DNA of 32,921 nt from Sphingomonadaceae bacterium (lineage in GTDB: Bacteria; Pseudomonadota; Alphaproteobacteria; Sphingomonadales; Sphingomonadaceae). Location of the stretch: assembly GCA_947455865.1 (NCBI GenBank), contig CANGQZ010000009.1, positions 1-32,921 of the forward strand. The letters run 5' to 3'. The notes under the pieces were generated by a model. The model was not told where the DNA came from and ran no database searches. It saw only the letters and a program-made list of their open reading frames with translations. Each line of letters starts with the position of its first letter. Within the stretch, counting starts at the first letter, position 1. Made by a program: the position numbers and the translations under genes. Positions 15,971 through 24,183 of the stretch are shown here, one piece after another.

Positions 15971-16296
15971 CACACCGCGAAGCTCGCGCCGCAGCCGCAG
16001 GCCGCGGCGGCGTTGGGATTTTCGACCTTGAACGCCGCGCCGCCGAGGCTTTCGGCATAATCGACCACACAGCCGGCGACGAGATCGAGGCTGACTGGAT
16101 CGACGACCAACCGAACCCCATCGGTTTCGACCACGAGGTCTTCCGCATCGGGCGCATCGGCGAGGGCAAAGCGGTATTGGAAGCCCGAGCAACCGCCGCC
16201 TTCAACCGCCAGCCGGAGGATCGCCGGCTTGTCCTGCTTGCGGGCGATAAGCGCGACTCGCTGCGCGGCGCTGGGGCTGAGGGTGAGTGCGGTCAT
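15970..16296 (-). CDS. erpA: Iron-sulfur cluster insertion protein, ErpA/IscA type
   Basis: A-type carriers accept Fe-S clusters from the assembly machinery and pass them to target enzymes. The 108-residue protein MTALTLSPSAAQRV... has the three conserved cysteines: one in EGGGCSGFQY and two in ACGCGASFAV. Length and motif spacing fit ErpA/IscA; I prefer ErpA because, as I recall, erpA adjoins xth in related genomes. Start ATG 16296; the track ORF to 16464 adds a basic stretch not typical of the family. Class I fumarase and the 2Fe-2S protein in this window are possible clients (inference). Confidence 0.9.
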   Translation of the reverse strand: MTALTLSPSAAQRVALIARKQDKPAILRLAVEGGGCSGFQYRFALADAPDAEDLVVETDGVRLVVDPVSLDLVAGCVVDYAESLGGAAFKVENPNAAAACGCGASFAV

Positions 16297-16363
16297 GCCC
16301 CGAATGTAGGGCGCGCGGACGGGTGCGGCAAGGCGCTGGCGCGAATAGCGGCGGTGGCCCGGC

Positions 16364-16795
16364 TCAACCCGCCTGAATGTAGCTGCGCAGCGCCTCGGCC
16401 TCGCGCTCGATCGCATCGATCCGGAATTTGACCAGATCGCCGATCGAGACAAATCCGGCGACACGCCCGTTATCGACCACCGGCAGATGACGAATGCGGC
16501 GGCGGGTCATCAGCGACAGCGCGGACAGCACCGAAGTCTCAGGCGAGACCGTGATGGCTGGGGCGGTCATCACTTCGCGCGCGGTGCGATCGAGCGCGGC
16601 GGCGCCTTCGCGGGCGAGGCAATAGAGCACATCGCGTTCGGAAAAGATGCCGGCAACCCGATCGCCTTCCATCACCGGCAACGCACCGATGCGGTGGACT
16701 GCAAGCAATCCGATCACTTCGTGAACCGACATATCCGCGGTGGCAGTGACGATAGTGGAGACGGTTCGGCCGGCGAGGACGCGGGCAATGGTCAT
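16364..16795 (-). CDS. CBS domain pair protein
   Basis: The 143-residue protein consists of two CBS motifs and little else. The first is MSVHEVIGLLAVHRIGALPVMEGDRVAGIFSERDVL shaped, the second SVLSALSLMTRRRIRHLPVV followed by GRVAGFVSIGDLV. Such stand-alone pairs bind adenine nucleotides and often act as energy sensors for a partner protein. A GGGAGAGG ribosome site precedes the ATG. No partner is evident: it is on the same strand as erpA but separated by 67 bases. The final helix EREAEALRSYIQAG is common in this subfamily. Confidence 0.92.
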   Translation of the reverse strand: MTIARVLAGRTVSTIVTATADMSVHEVIGLLAVHRIGALPVMEGDRVAGIFSERDVLYCLAREGAAALDRTAREVMTAPAITVSPETSVLSALSLMTRRRIRHLPVVDNGRVAGFVSIGDLVKFRIDAIEREAEALRSYIQAG

Positions 16796-16941
16796 GGCAC
16801 CTCTCCCAAGGTGGTCTTATGGGTGACAACAATGCCATGAAACTGTCCGAATCGCCAATAGTGCGCGAATCCGCCCCGGCGCGCGGGCACATGCCCTTAT
16901 TCCTCGTTGAAAGAGCGGCCGGGCCCGGCCATGGGGCGGCA

Positions 16942-17238
16942 ATGACCATTCCCGTTTCCCCGCTCGACGATCCGGTGCAGGCGGCTTACGCGTGGGCCCG
17001 GTATCGCCGGATCATGCGCGCAATGGCATGGGTGACGCTGGCGGTGGTGCTAATCGCGATGGCGATTGTCTACCGCGCGAGCGGTTTCGTCTCGATCAAC
17101 CTCTATATCGCCACCGCGCTTGGCGTGGGCGGGACGATGCTACTGGCGAGCGCCTTGATGGGGCTGGTGTTCCTGTCGAGCGGCACCGGGCACGACGCCG
17201 CAGTGATCGATTTCATGGCCGAAGACGCTCCGCGCTAA
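16942..17238 (+). CDS. Small two-helix membrane protein, unknown
   Basis: From ATG 16942 (MTIPVSPLDDPVQAAYAWARYRRIM) the protein has 98 residues and two hydrophobic segments: AMAWVTLAVVLIAMAIVY and YIATALGVGGTMLLASALMGLVFL. The N-terminal DDPVQAAYAWARYRR is amphipathic. The track ORF start at 16819 adds 41 atypical residues. Its stop lies 4 bases from the stop of the convergent 2Fe-2S gene. I do not know a function. Confidence 0.75.
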   Translation: MTIPVSPLDDPVQAAYAWARYRRIMRAMAWVTLAVVLIAMAIVYRASGFVSINLYIATALGVGGTMLLASALMGLVFLSSGTGHDAAVIDFMAEDAPR

Positions 17239-17242
17239 CGCG

Positions 17243-17611
17243 TCATTCCGCAGGGTAGAGCCGGAAATCCTCGACCGGGGTGGCGCCGACGAGATGTTCG
17301 GCGACGATCCGTTCGAGCACCGCCGGGGTGCAGGAATGGTACCAGACGCCATCGGGCCAGACCACCGCGATCGGCCCGGCAGCGCAGATCCGGAAGCAAT
17401 CGGCCTTGGTCCGGGCGATCCCGCCTTCGCGGTCAAGTCCCAGTTCCTTGAGCCGGCTCTTGAGGAATTTCCACGAGGCGGCGCCCTCTGCCCGCGTGCA
17501 GCATTCGCCCTTCTGCGCCTCGGCGCAGAGGAAGATGTGGCGGCGGACATCCGCGCCGCCATTGGTAGCGAGCGCGGTGCGGGCGCGAGCGAGATCGTCC
17601 GGATCGGTCAT
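17243..17611 (-). CDS. Thioredoxin-like [2Fe-2S] ferredoxin domain protein
   Basis: A 122-residue cytoplasmic protein of the 2Fe-2S thioredoxin-like ferredoxin family. The cluster ligands are probably the cysteines in [15 protein letters not shown] and later in [20 protein letters not shown], with the typical CxxxC-like spacing and GPxxxVxP signature. The conserved [17 protein letters not shown] follows. Electron partners are unknown. The gene is 31 bases from the popZ stop on the same strand and could be read through from that operon. In many alphaproteobacteria valS occupies this place after popZ; here it does not. Confidence 0.9.
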   Translation of the reverse strand: MTDPDDLARARTALATNGGADVRRHIFLCAEAQKGECCTRAEGAASWKFLKSRLKELGLDREGGIARTKADCFRICAAGPIAVVWPDGVWYHSCTPAVLERIVAEHLVGATPVEDFRLYPAE

Positions 17612-17642
17612 CCCGGCGATCTAGGCACGAAGTGGGCTGCTG

Positions 17643-18101
17643 TCAGCCCTTGCGGCCGACGATCCGGGCGATTTCGAGCGCGACCAGGCGTTCGACCAGC
17701 GGTGGCAGGTGCGTATCGAGCCATTCGGCGAGCATTGGCCGGAGCAGATCGCGGACCAAGCCTTCGAGCGAGGTTTCGCCCGAGCGGACGATTTGCGGCG
17801 CGACCCCCGGGGCCGCCATTGTCGCCAGCGCGGCGAGCGATTCGCGCATCGAGGAAACCGCATGGTCGGTGATCAGCGGTGCCGGATCGGCCGCAGCATC
17901 GCCGGCCAGCGCGGCTTCACCCAGATCGAGCACATCGTCATCGTCATCAGCATCGGCGGAAGCTGGCGGCGCGGCCGGTTCACGCACCCGGCGTTCGGCG
18001 CCAAGCGCGGCGGCGGCGCGATTGTCGCGCGCGATCACTTTCTTGATCGATTCGAGAATTTCCTCGACCGAAGGTTCGCCTGCTTGCCCCATGCGCATCA
18101 T
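17643..18101 (-). CDS. popZ: DUF2497 protein, PopZ-type polar organising protein
   Basis: The 152-residue protein has the three-part plan of Caulobacter PopZ. An N-terminal helix (EPSVEEILESIKKVIARDN) leads to a low-complexity acidic linker containing DADDDDDVLDL, then two C-terminal helical segments ending LRPMLAEWLDTHLPPLVERLVALEIARI, the DUF2497 hallmark. In Caulobacter PopZ self-assembles at the pole and holds the ParB-parS complex of the origin. The linker here is shorter and has few prolines compared with Caulobacter. The order TolC-like gene then popZ also matches Caulobacter. The ATG overlaps the tolC stop (ATGA). Family is clear; polar anchoring in this organism is inferred. Confidence 0.88.
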   Translation of the reverse strand: MMRMGQAGEPSVEEILESIKKVIARDNRAAAALGAERRVREPAAPPASADADDDDDVLDLGEAALAGDAAADPAPLITDHAVSSMRESLAALATMAAPGVAPQIVRSGETSLEGLVRDLLRPMLAEWLDTHLPPLVERLVALEIARIVGRKG

Positions 18102-19657
18102 TTCCCGCCTGTGCCGGCGGCGCCATCGCTGCCAACCGGCTTGGTCCCGCCCATCCCGACACCGCCCGCACCGCCTGTGCTGGCCGCGCCCATGGCACCG
18201 AGCGGCGCGGTGTCATTCGGCGAAATTGACCCATCCTGTGCCGGCGTGTCAACCGTACGGGTCGCGCGCGGCTTGGGATCGCCATCACGCTGCCAATCCC
18301 AAATGATCCCCCGGACCCGCTTGTAATTGACGCCGGGATCGTAAAGCGGCCCGCCATCGAGCCCGAGATCGCGGGCTTCGGCGCGGCCCATCGCCGAAAG
18401 CAGGTTGAAGCCGGCGACGTAGGCATTGCGCCGCGCGCGGACGAGCAGGACCTGAGAGTTGAGCAGTTCCTGCTCGGCGTTGAGAATATCGAGGATGGTG
18501 CGATTGCCGACGCTGTTTTCAGCCCGCACGCCTTCGAGGCTGAGCGTGGCGGCATCGACCGCGGTCTGGCTGGTTTCCATGATCGCCTGCGCAGCCTGCC
18601 ACTGCTGGTAGGTGGTGCGCACGACCGCGATCACCTGACGTTCAATCCCGATTTCCTGTTCGAGGGTCTGCCCTTCGCGGGCCTTGGACTGGCGCTGACG
18701 CGCCGCGGGGAGCCCGCCCTGGAACAGCGGAATACGCGCGCGGACCCCGGCCTGGGCCGAATTGAAGCGCTGGCCGAAGTTGAGCCGGTAGCTGTTCAAA
18801 TAATCGGTGTGATCGAGGGTGGCAAAGACATCGACTGTGGGCAGGCGGCCGGCGCCGGCCGCCTGGCTATCAAACCCGGCGGCCTTGCTACGTTCGCGCG
18901 CGGCGAGCAGATCGGGGTTGTGATCGAGCGCGATCAACACCGCCTCCTCAGGGCTGGCGGGCAGGCCGGGCAGTGGCGGCGGCGGCTGGAGCGCGAGCGG
19001 CGCTTTGCCGACCAGCTGGATATAGGTTTCGCGCGCGCCGGCGAGGGTCGCCTCGGAACTGCGCAGATCGCCGCGCGCCTGAGCCAGCCGCGCCTGCGAC
19101 TGGGCGACGTCGGTGCGGGTGAGATCGCCGATCTCATACCGGTCGCGCGTGGCGGTGAGGTTGACGTCGAGCACTTCGACGTTGTTGCGATTGAGCCCGA
19201 CGATCGCCTGGTTGCTGATCACGTCCATGTAGGCCGCGACCGTCTGCGCAAAGACCTGCGATTCGGTGGCGCGCAGATCGTTCTGGCCGGCCACCACGCG
19301 GGTTTTCGCCGCGTTGATCGAATTGCGCACCAGCCCGCCCGAATAGACTGGGAAGTTGGCGCTGAGTTCGGTTTGAATCAGCCGGTCCGGCCCGGTGGTG
19401 CGGGCGATCGGGCTGTTCTTGAGCAGTTCGGTGTAAGTTGCCGTGCCTGAGAGCGACGGCAGCCCTTCTGCCTTGGCGATCGGCACATTCTCATCCACCG
19501 CGCGCTGCTGGGCGCGGGCCGCTTCGAGCGACGGATTGCTGCGATAGGCTGCTTCGAGCGCATCGCGCAGATCGTCGGCGTGCAGCGGCACGGCGGCGAG
19601 GGCGATTCCGGCGAGCAGCGCTGTCCGGGTCAAGGGGTTCATCCGGCACAGCGACAC
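18098..19657 (-). CDS. tolC: TolC family outer-membrane efflux/secretion protein
   Basis: TolC-type proteins form the trimeric outer-membrane duct for type I secretion and tripartite efflux. A signal peptide (TRTALLAGIALAAVPLHA) is followed by two OEP repeats with long coiled helices, for example DVNLTATRDRYEIGDLTRTD and the second-half QTAVDAATLSLEGVRAENSVGNRT. The C-terminus (about 460-519) is a Gly/Ala/Pro-rich low-complexity tail. I keep the GTG start at 19657 because GGAG sits 9 bases before it; ATG 19642 is the alternative. Two bases separate it from the Pcm-like gene and it overlaps popZ, so all three probably form one operon. No inner-membrane pump or adaptor is nearby. Confidence 0.95.
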   Translation of the reverse strand: MSLCRMNPLTRTALLAGIALAAVPLHADDLRDALEAAYRSNPSLEAARAQQRAVDENVPIAKAEGLPSLSGTATYTELLKNSPIARTTGPDRLIQTELSANFPVYSGGLVRNSINAAKTRVVAGQNDLRATESQVFAQTVAAYMDVISNQAIVGLNRNNVEVLDVNLTATRDRYEIGDLTRTDVAQSQARLAQARGDLRSSEATLAGARETYIQLVGKAPLALQPPPPLPGLPASPEEAVLIALDHNPDLLAARERSKAAGFDSQAAGAGRLPTVDVFATLDHTDYLNSYRLNFGQRFNSAQAGVRARIPLFQGGLPAARQRQSKAREGQTLEQEIGIERQVIAVVRTTYQQWQAAQAIMETSQTAVDAATLSLEGVRAENSVGNRTILDILNAEQELLNSQVLLVRARRNAYVAGFNLLSAMGRAEARDLGLDGGPLYDPGVNYKRVRGIIWDWQRDGDPKPRATRTVDTPAQDGSISPNDTAPLGAMGAASTGGAGGVGMGGTKPVGSDGAAGTGGK

Positions 19658-19659
19658 GA

Positions 19660-20262
19660 TCAGAAACTCCAGCGTTTGGGGGCCGCGAATGCGGCAAGCA
19701 CCGGTATCCCGAGCTCGGCCAGCGGCAGCAGCGCGACCTCGCCCGCAGTCTTGCGGCCAAAGGCGAGCCGGGTGACCCCGCGCTCCACCACCCCGGTCAC
19801 GATCCGTCCGCCTTCGGCGAGACGGGCGGCGAGCCCGGCGGGAAGCTGTTCGATCGCGCCATCGACAAAGATCAAGCCGGCCGGTTCGCCTGCCTTGCGC
19901 GTGGCGGCGGCCTCGGCCGGGGTTAGCGTGACCGGCTCGGCGCCCATCGCGGCAACCAGCGCGGCGAGATAGCCGTTCGCGGAAACGACCAGAACCCGCT
20001 GCCCGGCGGTAGGGAGCGCTTCGCTCAGCATCCGGCCATGGACCAGCGGCGCGGGCAGGAAGCTGCCATCACCCAGCGCAACCGCGCGGTCGATATAGGC
20101 GCTTGAGCGAAGCTCGGCCGGAACGAAATCCTCCCGCGCGACGGCGGCGAAAGCGGCAAGGACCGCAGGTTCGTTGACCCCGCTGACGCGCAATTGGCTA
20201 TCGATCATGGCGCGGCGCGCGCCGCTGCTGGAAGCCGACGGCCGATCGTCGAGAAGCGTCAT
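19660..20262 (-). CDS. Protein-L-isoaspartate O-methyltransferase-like protein, probably inactive as a methyltransferase
   Basis: This 200-residue protein keeps the N-terminal PCMT plan (RRAMIDSQLRVSGVNEPAVLAAFAAVAREDFVP, then DGSFLPAPLVHGRML). The SAM-binding motif I, normally like VLEIGTGSGY, here reads VLVVSANGY, with the glycines largely lost. Downstream, LIFVDGAIEQLPAGL resembles the post-I region. It therefore may be a structural or regulatory relative rather than an active repair enzyme (inference). Start ATG 20262; the longer track ORF is not supported. First gene of the Pcm-like/TolC/PopZ operon, an arrangement also seen in other alphaproteobacteria. Confidence 0.85.
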   Translation of the reverse strand: MTLLDDRPSASSSGARRAMIDSQLRVSGVNEPAVLAAFAAVAREDFVPAELRSSAYIDRAVALGDGSFLPAPLVHGRMLSEALPTAGQRVLVVSANGYLAALVAAMGAEPVTLTPAEAAATRKAGEPAGLIFVDGAIEQLPAGLAARLAEGGRIVTGVVERGVTRLAFGRKTAGEVALLPLAELGIPVLAAFAAPKRWSF

Positions 20263-20298
20263 CGCGTAAACCCTCAAGCCCGCCGGTTTTAACCCACC

Positions 20299-20318
20299 TG
20301 TATTGGATGGGCAATACA
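20299..20318. promoter_or_regulatory. Perfect dyad between divergent genes
   Basis: TGTATTG, GATGGG, CAATACA: a 7-base perfect inverted repeat 36 bases upstream of the Pcm-like gene start and about 200 upstream of fumarase. It lies in the only AT-richer part of the 253-base divergent gap. It could be an operator; no regulator is suggested by the sequence. Confidence 0.35.
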
Positions 20319-20515
20319 CCGGCGCAATCCCCAGCCTTCTAGGCGAACGCCGGTGCCGCGCCAAGGGCTTTCGCAGGTGCGGTAGAGTTCGGTTTGCGCC
20401 ATTGTGGCGGGGGTGTGGCCTCGTTGCACGGCGGCAGCGTCGCGGGCCTTTACGCGGGCGCGGACGAAGCCCTATGATCCGCGCGCAGCACGCGGGCAGA
20501 GGGAGCGCGAGGCAA

Positions 20516-22039
20516 ATGGCCGACATGGTGACCATCTCCGAAAACGATCTGATTGAGAGCGTCGCCGACGCCTTGCAGTTCATCAGCTTCTATCATCCGA
20601 TGGATTATATCCGTGCGCTGGGAGCGGCATACGAAGCCGAGCAGGGCCCGGCGGCGAAGGATGCGATCGCCCAGATCCTGACCAACAGCCGGATGTGCGC
20701 CGAGGGTCATCGGCCGCTGTGCCAGGACACCGGGATCGTCAACGTCTTCATCAAGTGGGGGCAGGAGTGCCGGCTCGATTCGCCGCGCGCGCTGCAGGAC
20801 GTGGTCGATGAAGGCGTGCGCCGTGCTTATGGCAATCCGGACAACAAGCTGCGCGCCTCGGTGCTGGCCGATCCGGCGTTCACCCGCCGCAACACCCGCG
20901 ACAACACCCCCTGCGTGCTCAACGTCGAGCTGGTGCCGGGACGCAAGGTGACGGTGGATGTCGCTGCCAAGGGCGGCGGGTCTGAGAACAAGTCGAAATT
21001 CAAGATGATGAACCCGAGCGATTCGATCGCCGACTGGGTGCTGGAAATGCTGCCGCAGATGGGTGCCGGCTGGTGCCCGCCGGGGATGCTCGGGATCGGT
21101 ATCGGCGGGACCGCCGAATATGCCGCGCTGCTCGCGAAGAAGAGCCTGATGGAGCCGATCGACATGGCCCAGCTCAAGCAGCGGGGGGCACAAAATGACA
21201 TCGAGGCGCTGCGGATCGAGATCTTCGACAAGGTCAACGCGCTGGGCATCGGCGCGCAAGGACTGGGCGGGCTCTCGACCATCCTCGACGTCAAGATCAT
21301 GGACTGGCCGTGCCATGCCGCGGGCAAGCCGGTGGCGATGATCCCCAACTGTGCGGCGACGCGCCACGCGCACTTCACGCTCGACGGTTCGGGGCCGACG
21401 TTCCTTGATGCGCCGAAGCTGGATGAATGGCCCAAAGTGCAATGGGCGCCGGACAGCGCGGCCAAGCGGGTCAACCTCGACACGTTGACCGCCGAGGAGG
21501 TGAAGGGCTGGCAGCAGGGCGACCGGCTGCTGCTCAACGGCAAGATGCTGACCGGGCGCGATGCCGCGCACAAGCGCATTCAGGACATGCTGGCCAAGGG
21601 CGAGCCGCTGCCGGTGCCGTTCAAGGGCCGGGTGATCTATTATGTAGGCCCGGTCGATCCGGTGCGCGACGAAGTGGTCGGACCCGCCGGGCCGACCACT
21701 GCCACCCGCATGGACAAGTTCATGGACATGATGCTGGAGCAGGGCCTGCTCGCCTGCGTCGGCAAGGCCGAGCGCGGCCCGGCGGCAACTTCGGCGATCG
21801 CCAAGCACGAATCGGCCTATCTCATGGCAGTGGGCGGCGCGGCCTATCTGGTCTCGCGCGCGATCAAGGCGGCCGAAGTGGTCGGCTTTGCCGATCTGGG
21901 GATGGAGGCGATCTACGAGTTCACGGTGGAGGACATGCCGGTAACGGTCGCGGTCGATTCCTCCGGACAGAACGTCCACACCCTCGCCCCGCTGGTGTGG
22001 CAGAAGAAGATCGCCGAGGAAGGGCTGCTGGTGAAGTGA
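20516..22039 (+). CDS. fumA: Fumarate hydratase class I ([4Fe-4S])
   Basis: Class I fumarase interconverts fumarate and malate in the TCA cycle using an oxygen-sensitive [4Fe-4S] cluster. The 507-residue protein starts MADMVTISENDLIESVADALQFISFYHP. Candidate cluster cysteines are in PLCQDTGIVNVF, in GWCPPGMLGIGIGGTAEYA and in PNCAATRHAHF. The N-terminal alpha domain and C-terminal beta domain (MLTGRDAAHKRI... GPTTATRMDKFMDMML) are fused in one chain, as in single-subunit enzymes. The track ORF begins 71 codons upstream in non-coding sequence. Symbol follows E. coli usage; it could also be called fumB. Confidence 0.96.
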   Translation: MADMVTISENDLIESVADALQFISFYHPMDYIRALGAAYEAEQGPAAKDAIAQILTNSRMCAEGHRPLCQDTGIVNVFIKWGQECRLDSPRALQDVVDEGVRRAYGNPDNKLRASVLADPAFTRRNTRDNTPCVLNVELVPGRKVTVDVAAKGGGSENKSKFKMMNPSDSIADWVLEMLPQMGAGWCPPGMLGIGIGGTAEYAALLAKKSLMEPIDMAQLKQRGAQNDIEALRIEIFDKVNALGIGAQGLGGLSTILDVKIMDWPCHAAGKPVAMIPNCAATRHAHFTLDGSGPTFLDAPKLDEWPKVQWAPDSAAKRVNLDTLTAEEVKGWQQGDRLLLNGKMLTGRDAAHKRIQDMLAKGEPLPVPFKGRVIYYVGPVDPVRDEVVGPAGPTTATRMDKFMDMMLEQGLLACVGKAERGPAATSAIAKHESAYLMAVGGAAYLVSRAIKAAEVVGFADLGMEAIYEFTVEDMPVTVAVDSSGQNVHTLAPLVWQKKIAEEGLLVK

Positions 22040-22133
22040 GCGGGGCGATGCGGGTTTCGACCAACGCCTGACCCGGTTCGACCAACCGACTGGCGCGCTG
22101 GCTATCGCGAGGGCTATGCGGGGATTTCAGCGC

Positions 22134-23420
22134 ATGAACCCGCCCTCCATCCTTCCTGTCCGCTTGCCGGACCCGCGCGGTCCGGCTCCGCAGGTTCCGG
22201 CGCAGATCGTGCTGGCTTCGATCGCCGGGCTGTGGCTGTGCTATTTCGTGCTGGCGAGCCTGCGCGGGGCGATCGTCGGGCTGGAATTCCAGAGCGAGGT
22301 GTTCCTGCGCCGCCTCCTGGTCGCGCTCGCCTCGATGGCGGTGACGGCGGCGCTGTGGCCGCTGCTGCGCGCGCTCGACCGGCAGGCGATGGCGGTGCGG
22401 ATTGCGGCGATCCTGCTGGCGGCGCTGCCTGCCTCGCTGGTGCTGGCGGCGATCAACCAACAGGCGTTCGCGGATATCGAGAGCAAACTGGTCGCCAAGC
22501 TGGGCGAGAAGGAGGGCATCCGCATTCGACGCGACGAGGCCGGCAACGTGCTGGTCGATGTCTCGAACATGCCGCCGATTCCGGTGCCGCCGGCCGCGCC
22601 TATGCCGCTGCCCGACGGATCGCTGGCGGTTCCGCAGGTTCCCCCGGTGACGGCGGCGGGCGCGGTGACAATCGATTCCGAGACTTCGACCGAGACGCGC
22701 TGGCGGCAACTGACCGATGTGGCGCTGGGCCGATATTTCCTGCTGCTGGCCTGGGCCGCGCTCTATGTGGCGCTGGTGGCGGCGGAAGAGGCGCGCGCCG
22801 CCGAGCGCCGCGAGGGCGAATACCGCCGTGCCGCCAAGGCGGCCGAATTGCGCAGCCTGCGTTATCAGATCAACCCGCACTTCCTGTTCAACACGCTCAA
22901 CTCGCTGTCCGCGCTGGTGCTGACCGGCAAGGGCGAGGCGGCCGAACGGATGATCCAGACGCTTTCCACCTTCTACCGCCGCAGCCTGGCCGATGATCCC
23001 ACCGGCGATCATCCGCTGGGCGAGGAAATCCGGCTGCAGCAGCTCTATCTGGAGATCGAGGGGGTGCGCTTTCCCGAGCGGCTGCGGATCGTGGTCGATG
23101 TCCCCGCAGAGCTCGCCGAAGTGGCGGTGCCGGGGATGATCCTGCAGCCGCTGGTGGAGAACGCAGTGAAGTATGCGGTCGCGCCGACCAGCCGGACCGT
23201 GACGGTGACCATCGCCGCGCGCGCCGAGGCGGGCCAGCTGGTCCTGACGGTGAGCGATGATGGGCCCGGCACCGGCGAGGGCCGGGCCAAGGGGCTCGGC
23301 ATCGGCCTTGGCAACGTGCGCGACCGGCTGCGGGCGCGGTTCGGCGACGCAGCGGGGCTGGTGGCCGGGCCGACCGGGCAGGGCTTCCGCACCGAGCTGC
23401 GCCTGCCGCTGGCCGGATAA
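22134..23420 (+). CDS. LytS/YehU-type membrane sensor histidine kinase
   Basis: The 428-residue protein has a membrane N-terminal half: hydrophobic segments near IVLASIAGLWLCYFVLASL, LLVALASMAVTAALWPLL, AAILLAALPASLVLAAI, and later FLLLAWAALYVALVAA. A ~90-residue Pro-rich region (NMPPIPVPPAAPMPLPDG) lies between the last two, probably outside the cytoplasm. The kinase part has LRSLRYQINPHFLFNTLNSLSAL with the phosphorylated His, the N-box LQPLVENAVKYA and DDGPGTG / GLGIGLGNVRDRL. Start 22134 or 22116. The response regulator follows 13 bases later, so they are a pair. Signal sensed is unknown. Confidence 0.93.
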   Translation: MNPPSILPVRLPDPRGPAPQVPAQIVLASIAGLWLCYFVLASLRGAIVGLEFQSEVFLRRLLVALASMAVTAALWPLLRALDRQAMAVRIAAILLAALPASLVLAAINQQAFADIESKLVAKLGEKEGIRIRRDEAGNVLVDVSNMPPIPVPPAAPMPLPDGSLAVPQVPPVTAAGAVTIDSETSTETRWRQLTDVALGRYFLLLAWAALYVALVAAEEARAAERREGEYRRAAKAAELRSLRYQINPHFLFNTLNSLSALVLTGKGEAAERMIQTLSTFYRRSLADDPTGDHPLGEEIRLQQLYLEIEGVRFPERLRIVVDVPAELAEVAVPGMILQPLVENAVKYAVAPTSRTVTVTIAARAEAGQLVLTVSDDGPGTGEGRAKGLGIGLGNVRDRLRARFGDAAGLVAGPTGQGFRTELRLPLAG

Positions 23421-23433
23421 TGTGGGGCTTGGC

Positions 23434-24171
23434 ATGAACGAACCGCTGCGCACGCTGATCGTTGACGACGAACCGCTCGCAGTCGAGCGGATGCAGGTGA
23501 TCTGCGCAAGGCTGGCCGGGCTGAGCGTGGTCGGCACGGCGGCTGACGGCGCGGCGGCATCGCGGCTGGTCGACGCGCTGGCCCCCGACCTGATGCTGCT
23601 CGACATGACGATGCCCGAACTCGATGGGCTGGGGGTGGCGCGCGCGCTGGCGCGGCATCCGCAGCCGCCGGCGCTGGTGTTTGTGACCGCCCACGATTCG
23701 TTCGCGGTCGAGGCGTTCGATCTCGATGCGGTCGACTATGTGCTCAAGCCCGTTGCGCCCGAGCGGCTGGAGCGGGCGATCGCACGCGCGGTGGCGCGGC
23801 GTCAGCCGGCCCCGAGCGGCCGGGCCCACCAGCCTTCACCGTGGATCGGCGAGTTCTGGGTGCCCCACCGTTCCGAATTGCTGCGGATTGCGGCGAGCGA
23901 TGTCGACCGGATCGATGCCGAGCGAGACTATGTGCGGCTGCATGTGGGCGAGCGCAGCTATCTGCTGCTGCACACCGTTACCAGTTTGGAGGAGCGGCTC
24001 GATCCGGCGATGTTCATTCGCCTGCACCGTTCCACCATCCTGCGCCGCGACCGGATCACCGGGCTGCGCCACGACGGGCTGGGGGTGTGGTCGGCCGAAC
24101 TTGCTGATGGCAGCGCGGTGCGGATCGGGCGGACTTATCTGCCCAAGGCCAAGGCGATGACGGGACGGTGA
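23434..24171 (+). CDS. LytTR-family response regulator
   Basis: The 245-residue protein pairs with the preceding kinase. The receiver domain (1-120) has the acidic pair in LIVDDEPLAVERM, the phosphoacceptor Asp in LMLLDMTMPELDG, and the Lys in YVLKPVAPERL. The C-terminal LytTR DNA-binding domain (about 145-245) has IDRIDAERDYVRLHVG, LHTVTSLEERLDPAMFIRLHRSTI and GRTYLPKAK, all standard. LytTR regulators bind direct repeats upstream of target genes. Targets cannot be inferred here. The next plus-strand gene is 750 bases away, so this is the end of the operon. Confidence 0.95.
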   Translation: MNEPLRTLIVDDEPLAVERMQVICARLAGLSVVGTAADGAAASRLVDALAPDLMLLDMTMPELDGLGVARALARHPQPPALVFVTAHDSFAVEAFDLDAVDYVLKPVAPERLERAIARAVARRQPAPSGRAHQPSPWIGEFWVPHRSELLRIAASDVDRIDAERDYVRLHVGERSYLLLHTVTSLEERLDPAMFIRLHRSTILRRDRITGLRHDGLGVWSAELADGSAVRIGRTYLPKAKAMTGR

Positions 24172-24183
24172 GCGGGATTTGCG

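Noticed and set aside
20450-21979. 509-residue minus-strand ORF, rich in His and Arg
   Set aside because: Antisense shadow of class I fumarase.
21921-23606. 561-residue minus-strand ORF
   Set aside because: Antisense shadow of the LytS-type kinase and the start of its regulator.
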